This document shows, one piece after another, positions 15,943 through 27,900 of a stretch of 64,000 nt of DNA; the stretch's first letter is position 1, and every line of letters begins with the position of its first letter. The position numbers and the translations under genes are program-made. The notes under the pieces are model-generated. The model was not told the DNA's origin. It did no database searches and saw nothing but the letters and a program-made list of their open reading frames with translations. The stretch is from Pedobacter sp. Leaf216 (GTDB taxonomy: Bacteria; Bacteroidota; Bacteroidia; Sphingobacteriales; Sphingobacteriaceae): contig NZ_LMKM01000004.1 of assembly GCF_001421515.1 (NCBI RefSeq), positions 62,001-126,000 on the forward strand. The letters run 5' to 3'.

Positions 15943-17175
15943 TTGAATTTTAACGACTTTAATTTTAACCCCGATTTATACGAAGGCTTAATGGCCATGG
16001 GGTATAAAAGCGCTACTCCAATACAAGAACAAGCCATTCCAGTAATTTTAGACAATCATGATCTGATTGCCTGTGCACAAACCGGAACGGGAAAAACCGC
16101 CAGCTACCTTTTACCAGTAATGGATAAAATCAGCAAAGCTGCAGACAGACATAATAATACTTTGATATTGGCTCCAACACGCGAGCTGGCCCAACAAATC
16201 GACTTACAGGTTGAAGCATTGGCTTATTTTACAAATATCAGTTCTTTAGCGGTATATGGCGGTGGAGATGGGATTGCATATGAGCAACAAAAACGCTCAA
16301 TGCGCGATGGAGTGGATATTATTATTGCCACGCCGGGCAGGTTGATGGCGCATTTATCATCCGGCGTATTAAAATTGGAGCATTTGCAGCATTTAATTTT
16401 AGATGAAGCCGATAGGATGTTGGACATGGGTTTTTATGATGACATTATCCGCATCATCAGCTACCTGCCAAAGAAAAGGCAAACACTTTTATTTTCGGCT
16501 ACAATGGCGCCTAAAATAAGAACAATGGCAGGCAAGATTTTGCACGAACCGAAGCAAATTACCATTTCAATTGCTAAACCAGCTGAAGGAATTGATCAGC
16601 AAGCCTACAATATCCACGATCAGCAGAAACAGGCATTATTAACCGATATTTTTAAAAGCGGACAATACAAAAGCAGTATTATTTTCGTTTCGACTAAAGA
16701 AAAAGTAAAGGCTTTATACAAAACTTTTAAAGGTTTGGGCATTAAAGCAGAAGCCTTCCACTCTGATTTAGGACAGAAAGAGCGTGAAGATATTTTATTG
16801 GCTTTCAAAAACCGCAGACTGCCAATTTTAATCGGAACAGATGTTTTATCCAGAGGGATTGATGTTGAAGGTATCGATTTGGTAATCAATTACGATGTTC
16901 CCGGCGATCCGGCTGATTATGTACACCGTATTGGCCGTACTGCAAGGGCCGCCACAAAAGGAACCGCCATTACTTTAGTAAATGGAAGAGACAAGCGTAA
17001 ATTCGATAACATCGAAAAATTGATTGAAAAAGAAGTTCCACGCATGCCTCTGCCCGAGAGTGTAGCCGCAATAGAAATTACACATGTTGAAGAAAAAAGA
17101 CCTCAGCATAGTAATAATAATAATGGAAAGAAAAAGGTTTGGCATAAAAAGAAGAAGCCAAAACCATCTGCATAA
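15943..17175 (+). CDS. DEAD-box ATP-dependent RNA helicase (RhlE-like)
   Basis: RNA unwinding enzyme of the RhlE/CsdA group. The start is a TTG codon: no ATG or GTG lies upstream in frame, and the TTG gives the canonical NFNDFNFNPDLYEGL N-terminus. The motifs follow in order: Q motif (ATPIQEQAIP), I (AQTGTGKT at 45-52), Ia (PTRELAQQ), II (LDEADRMLDMGF), III (FSATM), IV-V (IIFVSTKEKV, TDVLSRGIDVEGIDLVINYD) and VI (HRIGRTARA). The C-terminal 35 residues are Asn- and Lys-rich (KKKVWHKKKKPK), a typical basic RNA-binding tail. It is monocistronic, between two hairpin terminators. Roles in ribosome assembly or cold adaptation are usual for the family. Confidence 0.93.
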   Translation: MNFNDFNFNPDLYEGLMAMGYKSATPIQEQAIPVILDNHDLIACAQTGTGKTASYLLPVMDKISKAADRHNNTLILAPTRELAQQIDLQVEALAYFTNISSLAVYGGGDGIAYEQQKRSMRDGVDIIIATPGRLMAHLSSGVLKLEHLQHLILDEADRMLDMGFYDDIIRIISYLPKKRQTLLFSATMAPKIRTMAGKILHEPKQITISIAKPAEGIDQQAYNIHDQQKQALLTDIFKSGQYKSSIIFVSTKEKVKALYKTFKGLGIKAEAFHSDLGQKEREDILLAFKNRRLPILIGTDVLSRGIDVEGIDLVINYDVPGDPADYVHRIGRTARAATKGTAITLVNGRDKRKFDNIEKLIEKEVPRMPLPESVAAIEITHVEEKRPQHSNNNNGKKKVWHKKKKPKPSA

Positions 17176-17181
17176 ATTATT

Positions 17182-17219
17182 AAAACGCCGATAAGTACAA
17201 TTCTTATTGGCGTTTTTCT
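17182..17219 (+). terminator. Rho-independent terminator after the helicase gene
   Basis: AAAACGCCGATAAG pairs with CTTATTGGCGTTTT around a short loop, followed by T residues. It is a strong hairpin seven bases past the stop codon. Confidence 0.85.
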
Positions 17220-17228
17220 TTTATAAAC

Positions 17229-17236
17229 TATCTTTG
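17229..17236 (+). promoter_or_regulatory. Probable -7 element (TATCTTTG) of the AEC transporter gene
   Basis: Full match to TANNTTTG, ten bases ahead of the ATG. A -33 TTTG at proper spacing is not clear; the region overlaps the preceding terminator. Confidence 0.4.
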
Positions 17237-17245
17237 CGCAATTAG

Positions 17246-18157
17246 ATGGCAAACTTCATTCTTATAGGTTTATGCATTTTAGCGGGAATTCTTTTCAGAA
17301 AAAGTAAATCGCTACCTAAAGATGCTCATAAAGGCATCAATGCCTGGATTATTTACATCGCACTCCCTGCTGTTTCTTTTAAGTATCTTCCACATATCAC
17401 CTGGACTAAAGATCTGTTATTTCCCGCCCTGGCACCGGTATGCATCTGGTTGTGCGGTTGGTTATTTATTACAATTTACAGCCGCATCACAAATATTAGT
17501 AAAGCAACTTCAGGCGGTTTAAAACTCACCAGTTCCTTAAGCAATACATCTTTTGTTGGCTTTCCGTTAATTGTAGCATATTTTAGCGAAAAAGAGTTGG
17601 CTATAGCCATTATCTGTGATCAGGTTACATTTACGCTATTATCTACCATTGGCATCATTGTAGCCATTCGTTCATCGCAAAATCAACAGTTAAGTCCGAA
17701 ATTGGTACTTAAAAAGGTATTGACATTTCCGCCGCTTATAGGTTGTATTTTAGCTTTAAGCATTCCACATTTTATTGATATTTCTGCTTTCGATCCATTG
17801 TTTGATAAATTAGCCGGAACGGTAGGTCCGCTGGCATTATTTTCAATAGGTTTACAGCTAAAATTCGGGGGGTGGTTTAGCGAACTAAAACACATCAGCT
17901 TTGCACTATTGTATAAATTAATTTTGGCACCCTTGGTTGTTCTGCTTGTTGCGCTTGCTTTGGGCATGAACGGAACAATTACCAAAATAACCATTTTCGA
18001 AATGGCTATGCCAACATTATTAACGGCTGGCGTGGTAGCCGATCAGTATAATCTTAACCCAAAGCTTTCTAATTTAGTGGTGGGCATCGGGATTTTGCTT
18101 TCTTTCATTACCACGGGCTTATGGTGGATGGTGCTCACTTATTCGGGCCTGGTTTAA
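17246..18157 (+). CDS. AEC (auxin efflux carrier) family transporter
   Basis: Inner-membrane permease of the AEC/BASS-like fold. The 303-residue protein has about ten hydrophobic helices in two halves, beginning NFILIGLCILAGILFRK and including the loop SLSNTSFVGFPLIVAYF, where the broken helix with conserved Asn and Pro sits. The C-terminal half contains EMAMPTLLTAGVVADQYNLN, the equivalent crossover. Substrates of bacterial members include malate, malonate and other small acids; the substrate here cannot be told. It stands alone, convergent with the serine dehydratase gene 88 bases away. Confidence 0.85.
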   Translation: MANFILIGLCILAGILFRKSKSLPKDAHKGINAWIIYIALPAVSFKYLPHITWTKDLLFPALAPVCIWLCGWLFITIYSRITNISKATSGGLKLTSSLSNTSFVGFPLIVAYFSEKELAIAIICDQVTFTLLSTIGIIVAIRSSQNQQLSPKLVLKKVLTFPPLIGCILALSIPHFIDISAFDPLFDKLAGTVGPLALFSIGLQLKFGGWFSELKHISFALLYKLILAPLVVLLVALALGMNGTITKITIFEMAMPTLLTAGVVADQYNLNPKLSNLVVGIGILLSFITTGLWWMVLTYSGLV

Positions 18158-18244
18158 GTATTTTTCAGTTATGAACGGGGAAATACAAAATACTATCCTT
18201 CAAATAAAGGGTTTTTAATCAATCATTTATCCTTAATTTCAGCA

Positions 18245-19672
18245 TTAACATTCAGGCAAACTGATCGGAATATTTGTTGCCAAACCACCATCAGATGTTT
18301 CTTTGTATTTGGCATTCATATCCAAGGCGGTTTCCCACATGGTATTTACCACGGCATCTAAACTCACTTTTGCTTTATCAGGATTACTTTGTAAAGCCAA
18401 TTGACTTGCAGTAATGGCTTTGATTGCTCCCATTGTGTTTCTTTCGATGCATGGAATTTGCACCAGTCCGCCTATCGGATCGCAAGTTAAGCCTAAATGA
18501 TGCTCCATGGCAATTTCGGCAGCCATTAAAACCTGCCTTTGCGAGCCTCCTAAACATTCTGTAAGTGCTGCGGCTGCCATAGCTGATGAAACTCCTATTT
18601 CGGCCTGGCAACCACCCATTGCTGCCGATATTGTTGCCCCTTTTTTAAAAATACTGCCAATTTCTGAAGCACAGGCAATAAATTGAATAATTTTTTCTTC
18701 ACTATAACCATCACAAAAGGTTATAAAATATTGGAGTACCGCCGGAATTACCCCTGCCGCGCCATTTGTTGGTGCCGTTACCACACGCCCAAATGATGCG
18801 TTTTCTTCATTAACTGCCAGCGCGAAACAACTTACCCAATCTAACGTGTAATTAAAGCCGTTACCGCCTTTTTTAATGGCTTCTACCCAGGTATCATAGT
18901 TTGAATATTCGCTGTTGGCAATAAGGCGTTTATTTAATGGGAAGGCCCTTCTGGCAACATTTAAACCTCCAGGTAAAAAACCAGTAGTATGGCAACCACG
19001 ATAAATGCAATCCCGCATTACGGCAAAATGTTGTAAAATGCCTCTTTTGGTTTCTGCCTCACTGCGCCAGGCCAATTCGTTTTCCATCACAATTTCGCTC
19101 ACTTTTAAACCGGTTGAGAGGCACCAATGCAAAAGTTCTTTGGCTTTTTCAACTGGAAAAGGAAGATCAACCTGTGCTTTTTTACTACTGTCTTCACCCT
19201 CTTTTACCACAAAACCACCACCGATGGAGTAATAAGTTTCTGAAACTCCGGTTCCGTTTTTTAAAAATGCCTGAAAAGTAACCGCATTCGGGTGAAAGGG
19301 CAGGCTTTCTGCAAAGAGAAAAAGAAGGTCGTTGCTGTAATCGAAATCGATAATTAAACTACCTGCGAAGTTTAGTTTTTTGTCTTTTTTTATGCTTTCA
19401 AAAGTAGGCGTAACCGCATCTACATCAAAAGTTACAGGATCAGCACCGGTTAAGCCAAGTAAAATGGCTACATCGGTTCCGTGGCCCACACCTGTTTTGG
19501 CAAGTGAGCCATATAACAATATTTTTATACCCTCAATTTCATTAATTAAGTTGTTTTGAGCGAGCGATGCTGTAAATTGTTGTGCTGCACGCCATGGGCC
19601 AAGAGTATGTGAACTGGATGGGCCAATGCCTATTTTAAAAATATCGAAAACTGAAATCTGTTCCTTGATCAT
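18245..19672 (-). CDS. sdaA: L-serine ammonia-lyase, iron-sulfur-dependent, single chain
   Basis: Oxygen-sensitive [4Fe-4S] L-serine dehydratase converting serine to pyruvate and ammonia. The 475-residue single chain has the beta domain first ([19 protein letters not shown] near residue 12), then the alpha domain with [31 protein letters not shown] and ECLGGS. Near the C-terminus, [16 protein letters not shown] provides two of the cluster-ligating cysteines. Domain order and length match the one-piece type of E. coli SdaA rather than the split Bacillus form. A -7-like TAGCTTTG lies upstream on the same strand. It is monocistronic, with the AEC gene convergent. Confidence 0.94.
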   Translation of the reverse strand: MIKEQISVFDIFKIGIGPSSSHTLGPWRAAQQFTASLAQNNLINEIEGIKILLYGSLAKTGVGHGTDVAILLGLTGADPVTFDVDAVTPTFESIKKDKKLNFAGSLIIDFDYSNDLLFLFAESLPFHPNAVTFQAFLKNGTGVSETYYSIGGGFVVKEGEDSSKKAQVDLPFPVEKAKELLHWCLSTGLKVSEIVMENELAWRSEAETKRGILQHFAVMRDCIYRGCHTTGFLPGGLNVARRAFPLNKRLIANSEYSNYDTWVEAIKKGGNGFNYTLDWVSCFALAVNEENASFGRVVTAPTNGAAGVIPAVLQYFITFCDGYSEEKIIQFIACASEIGSIFKKGATISAAMGGCQAEIGVSSAMAAAALTECLGGSQRQVLMAAEIAMEHHLGLTCDPIGGLVQIPCIERNTMGAIKAITASQLALQSNPDKAKVSLDAVVNTMWETALDMNAKYKETSDGGLATNIPISLPEC

Positions 19673-19688
19673 TATGATTATAGTTACA

Positions 19689-19696
19689 CAAAGCTA
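19689..19696 (-). promoter_or_regulatory. Probable -7 element (TAGCTTTG) of sdaA
   Basis: Reads TAGCTTTG on the minus strand, a full TANNTTTG match, 16 bases before the sdaA start. No clear -33 TTTG is seen at the expected distance. Confidence 0.4.
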
Positions 19697-19782
19697 GGAT
19701 TGTTTTATGATTTTGGATAAATTAATTTTGCGCTATGGTGAAAATATTTTAACTTGGAAAGGTCTAATATAAACGCCTCAAA

Positions 19783-20274
19783 ATGAACTTCGACAACAGT
19801 TATCAAGAAATTGATTTAGAATACTGCCGTGCCAGCTCTGGCAAAAGATTCGCTAATTATATTATAGATACAGCCGTATTTTACATCCTTGCATTTGGAC
19901 TTGGTATAGTGATTGGCATTTTTAAGCGAAGCCTTTTAAATGATATTGATGACCTGGCTTTACGGTTAATTACGCTATTGTTTTATGGCATAGTAATGTT
20001 TATGACAGAGGCAATGTGCAACGGGAAATCGTTAGGTAAATTAATTACTGGTACAAGGGCAGTAAATTATGATGGTACTGATATGTCTTTTCAAAAAGCA
20101 TTAGTTCGGAATATTGTAAGGGCAATACCTTTTAATGCGTTAAGTGCTTTAGGTACTCCAAGTATCCCATGGCACGATCGCTGGTCGGACACAATGGTGG
20201 TTGACGAGAAAAAACTACCATTACAAACCCAAAGGGTTGATTTGTTTGATTCGGTTAAAAATCAAACTCTATAA
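19783..20274 (+). CDS. RDD family membrane protein
   Basis: Small integral membrane protein of the RDD family. The 163-residue protein has the family-defining segment RFANYIIDTAVFYILAFGLG (about 22-41), where the usual R-x-x-D arrangement is present as R then D in NYIID, a second hydrophobic helix around 60-80, and the conserved GKSLGKLITGTRAV loop followed by FQKALVRNIVRAIP. RDD proteins are mostly uncharacterised, with reports of ion-transport links. Its 3' end overlaps the convergent MgtC-like gene by 20 bases. Confidence 0.85.
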   Translation: MNFDNSYQEIDLEYCRASSGKRFANYIIDTAVFYILAFGLGIVIGIFKRSLLNDIDDLALRLITLLFYGIVMFMTEAMCNGKSLGKLITGTRAVNYDGTDMSFQKALVRNIVRAIPFNALSALGTPSIPWHDRWSDTMVVDEKKLPLQTQRVDLFDSVKNQTL

Positions 20275-20914
20275 TGTCATCATCTTTAAGCATCCGCTCT
20301 ACAAATTTTTGATGGTTTTGTGGCGTACCGGTAGCAATCCAGTTCCCTGTGATAATATTATCCGCCAATTGGTGTTTTCCGCGCTGTGGTTTAAGTTTGC
20401 TCTCGCGAAAAACTTCCTCATAGCTTTCTAAATTGCCATGGGTATGCTGTTTTTTAACAATACGATATACTCTTTTAGTGAAACGGCGGTCGCCAATTTC
20501 TTCTAAAAAAGGAAAAATAATCAGCGCAAGTAAAACCACAATGGTAACCCCTATGGCCTGTTCATAATAACCAGAACCTACTGCCATACCAATTGCAGCA
20601 ACAATCCAGATAATACAGGCCGTTGTAAGTCCTTTAACCCGGTTTTCTTCTTTAAAAATTACTCCGGCACCCAAAAAACCAATTCCGGTTACAATATTGG
20701 ATGCAATACGGTCCTGACTGGTTGGTCCGATTTTAATGGATAGGATGGTAAATAATGTAGCTCCTAAACCGATCATCATCATGGTTTTAAGACCGGCAGA
20801 TTTACTTCTGTATTCGCGTTCTGCGCCTATTATACCGCAAAGGAGAGTGGCCAATAAAAATTTATTGATTTCACTCTGTGTAATGAAATGGTTTTGATCT
20901 AGGATATCGTTCAT
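20255..20914 (-). CDS. MgtC/SapB family membrane protein
   Basis: The 219-residue protein has about four or five N-terminal membrane helices carrying the MgtC signature (FLLATLLCGIIGAEREYRSK, then GLKTMMMIGLGATLFTILS and IVTGIGFLGAGVIFKE). The C-terminal soluble domain of about 90 residues is charged and of the ACT-like type found in longer MgtC homologues. In pathogens MgtC inhibits F1F0 ATPase and supports growth in low Mg2+; in free-living bacteria the family's role is not settled. It lies between the PorP/SprF gene and the RDD gene and overlaps the latter tail to tail. No Mg2+-responsive leader was recognised. Confidence 0.87.
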   Translation of the reverse strand: MNDILDQNHFITQSEINKFLLATLLCGIIGAEREYRSKSAGLKTMMMIGLGATLFTILSIKIGPTSQDRIASNIVTGIGFLGAGVIFKEENRVKGLTTACIIWIVAAIGMAVGSGYYEQAIGVTIVVLLALIIFPFLEEIGDRRFTKRVYRIVKKQHTHGNLESYEEVFRESKLKPQRGKHQLADNIITGNWIATGTPQNHQKFVERMLKDDDIIEFDF

Positions 20915-20937
20915 TGCCTTGAATTATCAATGGCAAA

Positions 20938-21960
20938 TTAGTAAAAATCGTAACATCTTAAGCCATTTGCCCGGCCACCGCTTGAACTATTTTGAAAATA
21001 CTTTTCGTAACCCACCCCAATTTCGGATGTCCCGCTTGTATTGCTATAATTGATTTTTGAAGTTGTAGCATCGTGACTGATGCCCAGCCTGAATTTTTCG
21101 CCATTGGTACGTCTGTTGAAAATATCAAATATTACAGAAAAAACAACTGCATCACTTCCGTTCGAATTGCCATCGTTGCGGTACCAAATGCCTGCATTTA
21201 TACCTGCATATTTGTATTGCATGCCTACACTGAATGATTTTACATTGCCTTGTTTGTAGGCTACAATAGAAGGTATGAGGTAATTTCCATCGCGGTCGTA
21301 CTCATCGGGTGCCAGGGTAAGTTTGTAACTTAAATTGGCCGATATCCGCATGGGCAATTTAGCCTGGAAACCCGATAATGATTCATCCGGACGGTTAAGG
21401 TGATGCGCTGCCAGGCCCATCATAAATTTGCCATAAACCAGGTTTGCACCAGCGTTGGCATCAAGATAAAACCGGCTATCTACACTTGGCCGCTCGGCAC
21501 CAGAAACACTGCCCGGAATATAGCCTGTATTAATATCAATCTGATCGCCGAAAACAAGTTTATCCCAATTTAATTTCTGATTGGTGATGCCACCCTGCAA
21601 TCCGAACGACAGTGTAAAGTCATCACCCCCAATAATATACGAATAACTTAATGCAATATTGTTTTTTACCAGGTAAGCGGTACCCTCGCTGCTGCGGTTA
21701 AAAATAAGTCCAACACCGCTGTTTATCTGATGGAGGTTGAGGTCTCCGGAAGCACTCATGTACGAAAAGTCGCTTGCCAAACCAGTCCATTGATTGCGGT
21801 ATAGGGCATTAAACCTAATGTCGCCTTCAAATTGCCCCGTTAACGCCGGATTTAAGTAAATCGGCGCATTATAAAACTGCGAAAAAATATGGTCCTGCGC
21901 TAACATCATCAGCGGAAGCACCATTATAAACAAAACCAATATTATCCTTCTCCTCATCAT
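20938..21960 (-). CDS. PorP/SprF family type IX secretion membrane protein
   Basis: Outer-membrane beta-barrel protein of 340 residues in the PorP/SprF family. After a signal peptide (ending near MLAQDHIFSQFYNAP) it shows the family opening QFYNAPIYLNPALTG, then repeated amphipathic strands and the C-terminal segments SVGMQYKYAGINAGIWYRN and KFRLGISHDATTSKINY. SprF in Flavobacterium johnsoniae is needed to secrete the adhesin SprB, and members of this family are usually encoded next to their large cargo. Its start overlaps the stop of the upstream 1981-residue adhesin gene by four bases (ATGA), indicating translational coupling and a specific cargo-partner pair. Confidence 0.92.
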   Translation of the reverse strand: MMRRRIILVLFIMVLPLMMLAQDHIFSQFYNAPIYLNPALTGQFEGDIRFNALYRNQWTGLASDFSYMSASGDLNLHQINSGVGLIFNRSSEGTAYLVKNNIALSYSYIIGGDDFTLSFGLQGGITNQKLNWDKLVFGDQIDINTGYIPGSVSGAERPSVDSRFYLDANAGANLVYGKFMMGLAAHHLNRPDESLSGFQAKLPMRISANLSYKLTLAPDEYDRDGNYLIPSIVAYKQGNVKSFSVGMQYKYAGINAGIWYRNDGNSNGSDAVVFSVIFDIFNRRTNGEKFRLGISHDATTSKINYSNTSGTSEIGVGYEKYFQNSSSGGRANGLRCYDFY

Positions 21961-24900
21961 CTTATTAAATATATTACGCCCGTTTTACGTGGAGGTGAAG
22001 AATCATAACTCATCCCTTTCCAATCGCTGCCATTAATAAATTTTATATCTATTTTCCAGTAATAAACACCCTGTGGCTGTTCCTGGCCCTTATAGGTACC
22101 ATCCCAACCTTCAATCGGCGAGCCATCATCAAGTTTACTTGTTTCCCATAGCAGTTGGCCCCATTTATTGAAAACAGACATTTGCCATTCTTTTATGCCA
22201 CGGCCCTTGGCTTTAAAAATTTTGATCTCGTTCTTCGCACTTGCAGGCATAAATGAATTCGGAATGTTCAAAAACCCGGGTACACCGATAATTCTTACGG
22301 ATTGGAATGTAGTAGAAGAACAACCTTCTTTATTGAGCACTTTGAGGGTTACATTGTAAGTGCCCTCGTTTGCATAGGTATGGGTTGGATTTTGTAAGGT
22401 AGATCCCGATCCATCGCCAAATGTCCATTGCCAGCTTACCGCATTCGGGCTTACATCTTTAAAGCCAAATGTATAATTTGGAATAGAAGTTTCATTACCG
22501 GGTGTAACGGTAAATGTGGCTACCGGCGGGGCAACAATATGAATAAAATCGGCTATTGTGGTACTATTGGTACAGGTTAAACTATTTGTAGTGGTTAAGG
22601 TTACGGCGTAATTTGCATTTGATCCTGTATAGGTATGCTGAGGCTCAAACTCATTCGAAATTGGTGAACCATCACCAAAATCCCAGCTGTAACTGATGGC
22701 GCCAACACTCGTGTTTTTAAATTTAACGGCAAGGTTGGTACAACCTGTTGTTTTATCGGCACTGAAACTTGCTGTAGGTTGGGCAAGTACAGTTACCGTT
22801 TCGGTAGTGAAATTTTTTGAACAATCATTTTCCGCATCCAGTTTAATGGTGTATTTACCTGCTTTGGTAAAAGTGTAAGGGAAAACGCCCGTGGTGTTAG
22901 AAGGGAGTTGAATAATTTCGCCAGTATCTTCGTTGGTAAAGGTGTAAATAAACCGATTGGCACCGCTTGAATTGTTTACGAAATTTACTTTCCATGGTGC
23001 ACAGCCTTTTTTCTCGTTTCCGTTAACAACCAGTTCTGCAATTACGTTATTTGGCGAAACTACAATGGTATTGCTGGATGTACTGGTACCACAGCTGTTT
23101 TTCGCGGTCATGGTTACTATAAAATCTTTAACCACAAGCGTACTAAAGGTATGGCTTACTTTTCTTCTGTCAGGATAGATTTCAGGGGTACTGCCATCAC
23201 CAAAATCGTAGGTATAGGTAGTACCTGTACTTTCTGGAGAAGTATTGTTAAAATTAACGAGCAGATCCGAACACCCTATGGTTTTATCCGGAGAAAATAC
23301 CGAAATAGGTTTTGCATGCACCGTAACCGTTACTGTTTTTATAATTGGAGGTCCGCAGGGAACAGTGGTTTCTAAGGTAACATTGTATACAGCATCTTTA
23401 CCGGTCGGATCTGCCTGAAAAGTGATTGCTGGTGGCTGAGCCAGATTTGAAGTTGTACCATTGTCGAAATTCCATTTATAGGTTGCGCCATTAATTGGGG
23501 TTGTGGTATTGGTGAACGTTACATTAAGTGGCCCACAGCCATCAGTTGTACTTGCTGTAAATGAAGGGTTAATTACAGGAAGGCTGGTAAATATTTCACT
23601 TTTTTCATCGCTATTACAGCCTAAACCACTGGTTACAACAAGTTTAATGGTTACAGTTTCGTTTCCGTTTAAAATGGTGTAACCAGGAAAAGTTGGTCCC
23701 GTTCCAATTTGTACATTATTGGCAAACCAGGTATAAATGTTGTTCCTGTCTGGATATAAAGTTGCAGCAATATTGTTTGCATCAAGAATAAAAGGCGCAC
23801 AGCCCACATTATTATTGTAAGTGATTTCTGCTTTGGCAGGCAGATTTACCGTTATTTTTATCTGGTTGCTAATATTGTTGCTACACGCACCGCCACTTAC
23901 AGCTCGTCTGTAATAGATAGTTGCAGCAGGTGTTTGCGGGGTAAAACTTATTCCGGTTGCACCCAATACATCTGTCCATATGGTTCCGTTAGTGCTCGAT
24001 TGCCATTGATAAGCATAAGTACCACTGCCTCCACTTGGCGTGCTGCCTGTTAATTGTGCAGCTGCCGATCCGGTACAAATATTTTGATCTGCAGAAATCG
24101 TATTATTGGTTAAACCTGGCAAAACGGTAACCTGGATCGAATTGCTGATGGAGGTACAAATGGTACTGTTCACCAATCGCCTGAAATAAGTAGATAGGCT
24201 TACTACCAAAGTTAAATCCTTATTTGTTGCCGATGGAACATTTATCCATGTATTTCCGTCAGCGCTGCTTTGCCATTGATAAGCAAATGTACCTGTTCCA
24301 CCTGTCGGTGTATCTCCTGTTATGGTAATGCTCTGCCCCGAGCAAGTTGCTCCAGCTAAAGGATTGATGTTATTGGTAACCGGTGGGTAGTAAACAATTG
24401 TAACTTCATCTACAGAAGGCGGACAGCCGTTAAAACCAGAAATTGTCCACCTGAAAGTATAGGTTTGGCCAGGCACCAAGCCCGTTACAGTGGTGTTATA
24501 TAGCGTAGGATTGGTGATAACGATACCCGTTTGTGAAGAAACCAGTGTCCATAAACCCGTGTTTGGCGCAGGATTGTTTCCGTTTAAGGTAATGCCATTT
24601 CCACTACATAAGCTTTGATCTGCACCTGCATTTGCGGCTACTGTGCCTGGGTTTACTGTAATAGTGGTTACTGTTGATATGGCTTCTGCGCAGCTGCCAC
24701 TTTGTACCACCGCACGGTATTTTGTGGTGATGGCAAGGTTAGAAAATACATATGGATTTGCTGTAGAAGTAATGGTAGACCAGGTTACACCATTATCAAT
24801 CGATTTTTCCCAGCGGATTACGTTTCCAACCTGCCCGCTTAAGGTAATGTTTCCTCCATTTGCTCCTGCACATACATCTACATCACCCGCTGTTGTTCCT

Positions 24901-27900
24901 CCAATACTAAGGGGATTTACCGTAATCACCACATCATCGCTGGATGCAGCGCAATTTGCATCGCTGATTGTCCACCTTAATGTATAAGTATTGCCTGCCT
25001 GCAATCCGGAAACCGTAGTATTGCTTTGAGTATCATCTGCAAAAGTTAAGGCCGTAGGTGCAGAAACAACAGCCCATTTACCCGTGCCAACTACAGGAGC
25101 ATTTCCTTTTAAAATATAAGTGGTAGCATTACAAATTGCATCATCTGCACCAGCATTTGCCAGGGTTACATTTGGTAAAACTGTAATGGTGATGGTAATG
25201 GGCGTACCCGGGCAGCCGTTTGTTGATGTTGGTGTAACCACATAACTTACTGAGCCTGCGGTAGTGCCAGAATTGGTTAAAATATCATTTATCTGTGTGC
25301 CTGCAGCAGCTACAGTTCTGTTGCTGTTGCCGGTTATAGCGCCCATTACCGTGCTGGTATAGGTGTAGTTTACATTCGCCAGGTTAGCTGATAGGGTGAT
25401 GGCTGATGAAGTTGCATTACAGATTGTACCAGGTGCCGTTGCCGATACTATTGGGTTAGGTTTTACGGTTACCACGAAAGAGAATGGTGTTCCATCACAA
25501 CCATCTAAATGTGGTATAATAGTATAGGTAACGTTCGCATCAGTGGTAGGATCTGAATTGGTGAGCACATCGCCAATATTGCCAGTACCATTTGCAGTGT
25601 AGCCAATAGCAGTTCCGGTGGCCGTCCAGGTGTATGTAACGCCCGCCACGGCTGATGTGGGCGTATACCCTACATTATTACCTGTACAAATGGTTTTACT
25701 GGCTGCGCTTGTTAAACTGATATCCGGTTTAATTTTTAAGATGATATCATCATTAATCTGGTTGCAGGGTGCTGCCAGTGCCGTTGTTACGCGAAGTTGT
25801 AAAGTAACGGTTCCTGCGGTTTTTTCGGCTGCAGTAGGTGTATAAACTGCGTTTAAATCGTTTCTGTTGGGTGTAAAAATTCCCTGACCGCCAACCCAAG
25901 TTTGAGTTGAAGTAGTACCTGTTATTGTTGCGCTGAGTGTAAAACTCGGGTCGTTGAAACAGATACTTTGATCTGCTCCGGCGTTAACTACAGGAGCTGT
26001 GCTAAATGTTAATACTTGCGTATCTTCTGCGGTACCGCAATTATTTTTATGGATAACTTTGATTGTATAAGTATCGTAGCTATCAAATTTTATAGATGGA
26101 TATTTTGAATTCGCTGTTGTGCCTCCTGTAAAACTATATGTGCCGGTTCCGGTAGGGGTAACTGTCCATGTGTAAGTATCGGCTAAATCAAGTGTTGTAC
26201 CTGAGATTGAAGTTTTGGTTGGGCCCGTTGTGGTGTTATTGAAATCGTAAGTGGCTAAATTGCAAAGCGTAATATCAGGCGAAAGTGTTGCTACAGGACT
26301 CTGATTAACCACAACAGTTTGCGGTGCGCTAATAATTACGCCGCAAGATGGTGTACTGATGCTTAAAGTAACCCTATAAGTGCCTGGATTAGTAAAATTA
26401 AATATCGGCTCCCGGCTTGTTGCGCTTGTTCCTCCTGTAAAACCCACTGCCGGGGTAACCGACCAAGAATAGCTATTGGCTGCGTTACAGGTATTATCTA
26501 AAATTGAAAGATCAGTGGGTTTTAATGTAGTTCCAGAGCAGATTGTACTCGGTGTAATGCTAAAGGCGGGTTTTGGTGGATCCTGGATACAGATTGTCAT
26601 CTCCACCGGATCAGCATCACACTCTCCGGTAATATTTTTAGAAACCAGCTTTATTTTATGCTCACCGTGAGTTGGAAAACTATAAACAAAATTGTACGAT
26701 TTTGGTTTATCAGCCGCTTTAATTACCCCATCAACATACCAATCATAAGTTATATTATTTGGGGTACAGGCTGGTGTGTTGGTGTTTGGATTTTCGCCTA
26801 AAACAGAAGTATTAACAAAGGTAATATTTGCACCGGTACAGCCCGGGTTGTTATAGGTAAATGAATTTATCGGCTTTACCACCACTTTAGCAGATGAAGA
26901 AACAGGCGTACCCATTGTGCTGCAAAAAGCATTCGATACCCTGATAGATACATCAAAAGCATTATAAATTGTGCCCGCACTTGATGTAGAAACACTTCCG
27001 CACGATGATTTGGTGTAAGCATGCGTTACCTTACCTCCGTTTGCAATAATTTCGCAAAGCGTATGGGTTGTTGTAGACTGATCACCCCATGTAATGGTAT
27101 AAATATCTCCGGGAAAGTTGTTTTGAATACCCGAAACTGACGTTACATCTACGTTAAAGTTAAAGTTGGCCGATGGTAAACACAATACGGTATTTCCTGT
27201 GTTGGCAAATGCGGTTATCGCTTTATTATTGATCAGCAAATAAGCCTTTGTAGCCACAGTACCATTCGGCATTACTGCTTTGGTATAAATGGTATAATGT
27301 ACCTGTTGCGCGGTAAAACTCTGTATTGCGGTAGTAAAGCTCAATTGTGATGGTGCGCCACCGTTTACTTCATCACTGATGGAAGCGGTAACGGTGCTAT
27401 TTGCCGTAGATTCGTTTGTGAGTGAAAATGAGTTGTTGGCCCTGCCGATACAGGTACCGAAAGTTTCGTCGCTTGTGGCATTTAATAATGTTGAAGTTAA
27501 TTTCGCTTCAACTGCCGTTCCTGCCTTTACTTCAAATGCGGTAGAAGCTGCACTCACTGATGCTGGATTGGTAGATTTTACCCTTACCCTGTATCCAGTT
27601 CCTGCGGTAAGCCCTGCCGGAAGCTTCCCATTGATATAAGTACTGTAAAATCCGTTATAACTTCCAATGAGTGTTTCTGCACCGAAATTTCCATTTTGAT
27701 CGGATAAGTATAACTGAAAGATATTACCCTGCGATATACAGGTTGCAGGTACAGTGAAAGGTACAGCAATGGTGCTGCCTGGTGTAAATGGCCCTGGATC
27801 TACTGTGCCAATAACAACCTGGGAATAACTTGTTGACGCATATAGAATTGCCCCAAAAAATAGGACAAAAAAAAGCCATTTCCTTTTACAACGAATCTTC

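Noticed and set aside
20255..20274. 20-base tail-to-tail overlap of the RDD and MgtC-like genes as a functional antisense unit
   Set aside because: Both reading frames are family-supported to their ends; short convergent overlaps are common and need no special explanation.
22168..27639. Many 60-114-residue + strand ORFs across the giant adhesin gene
   Set aside because: Expected by chance opposite a long repetitive, Thr/Ser-rich reading frame; none has a promoter, family motif or consistent spacing.
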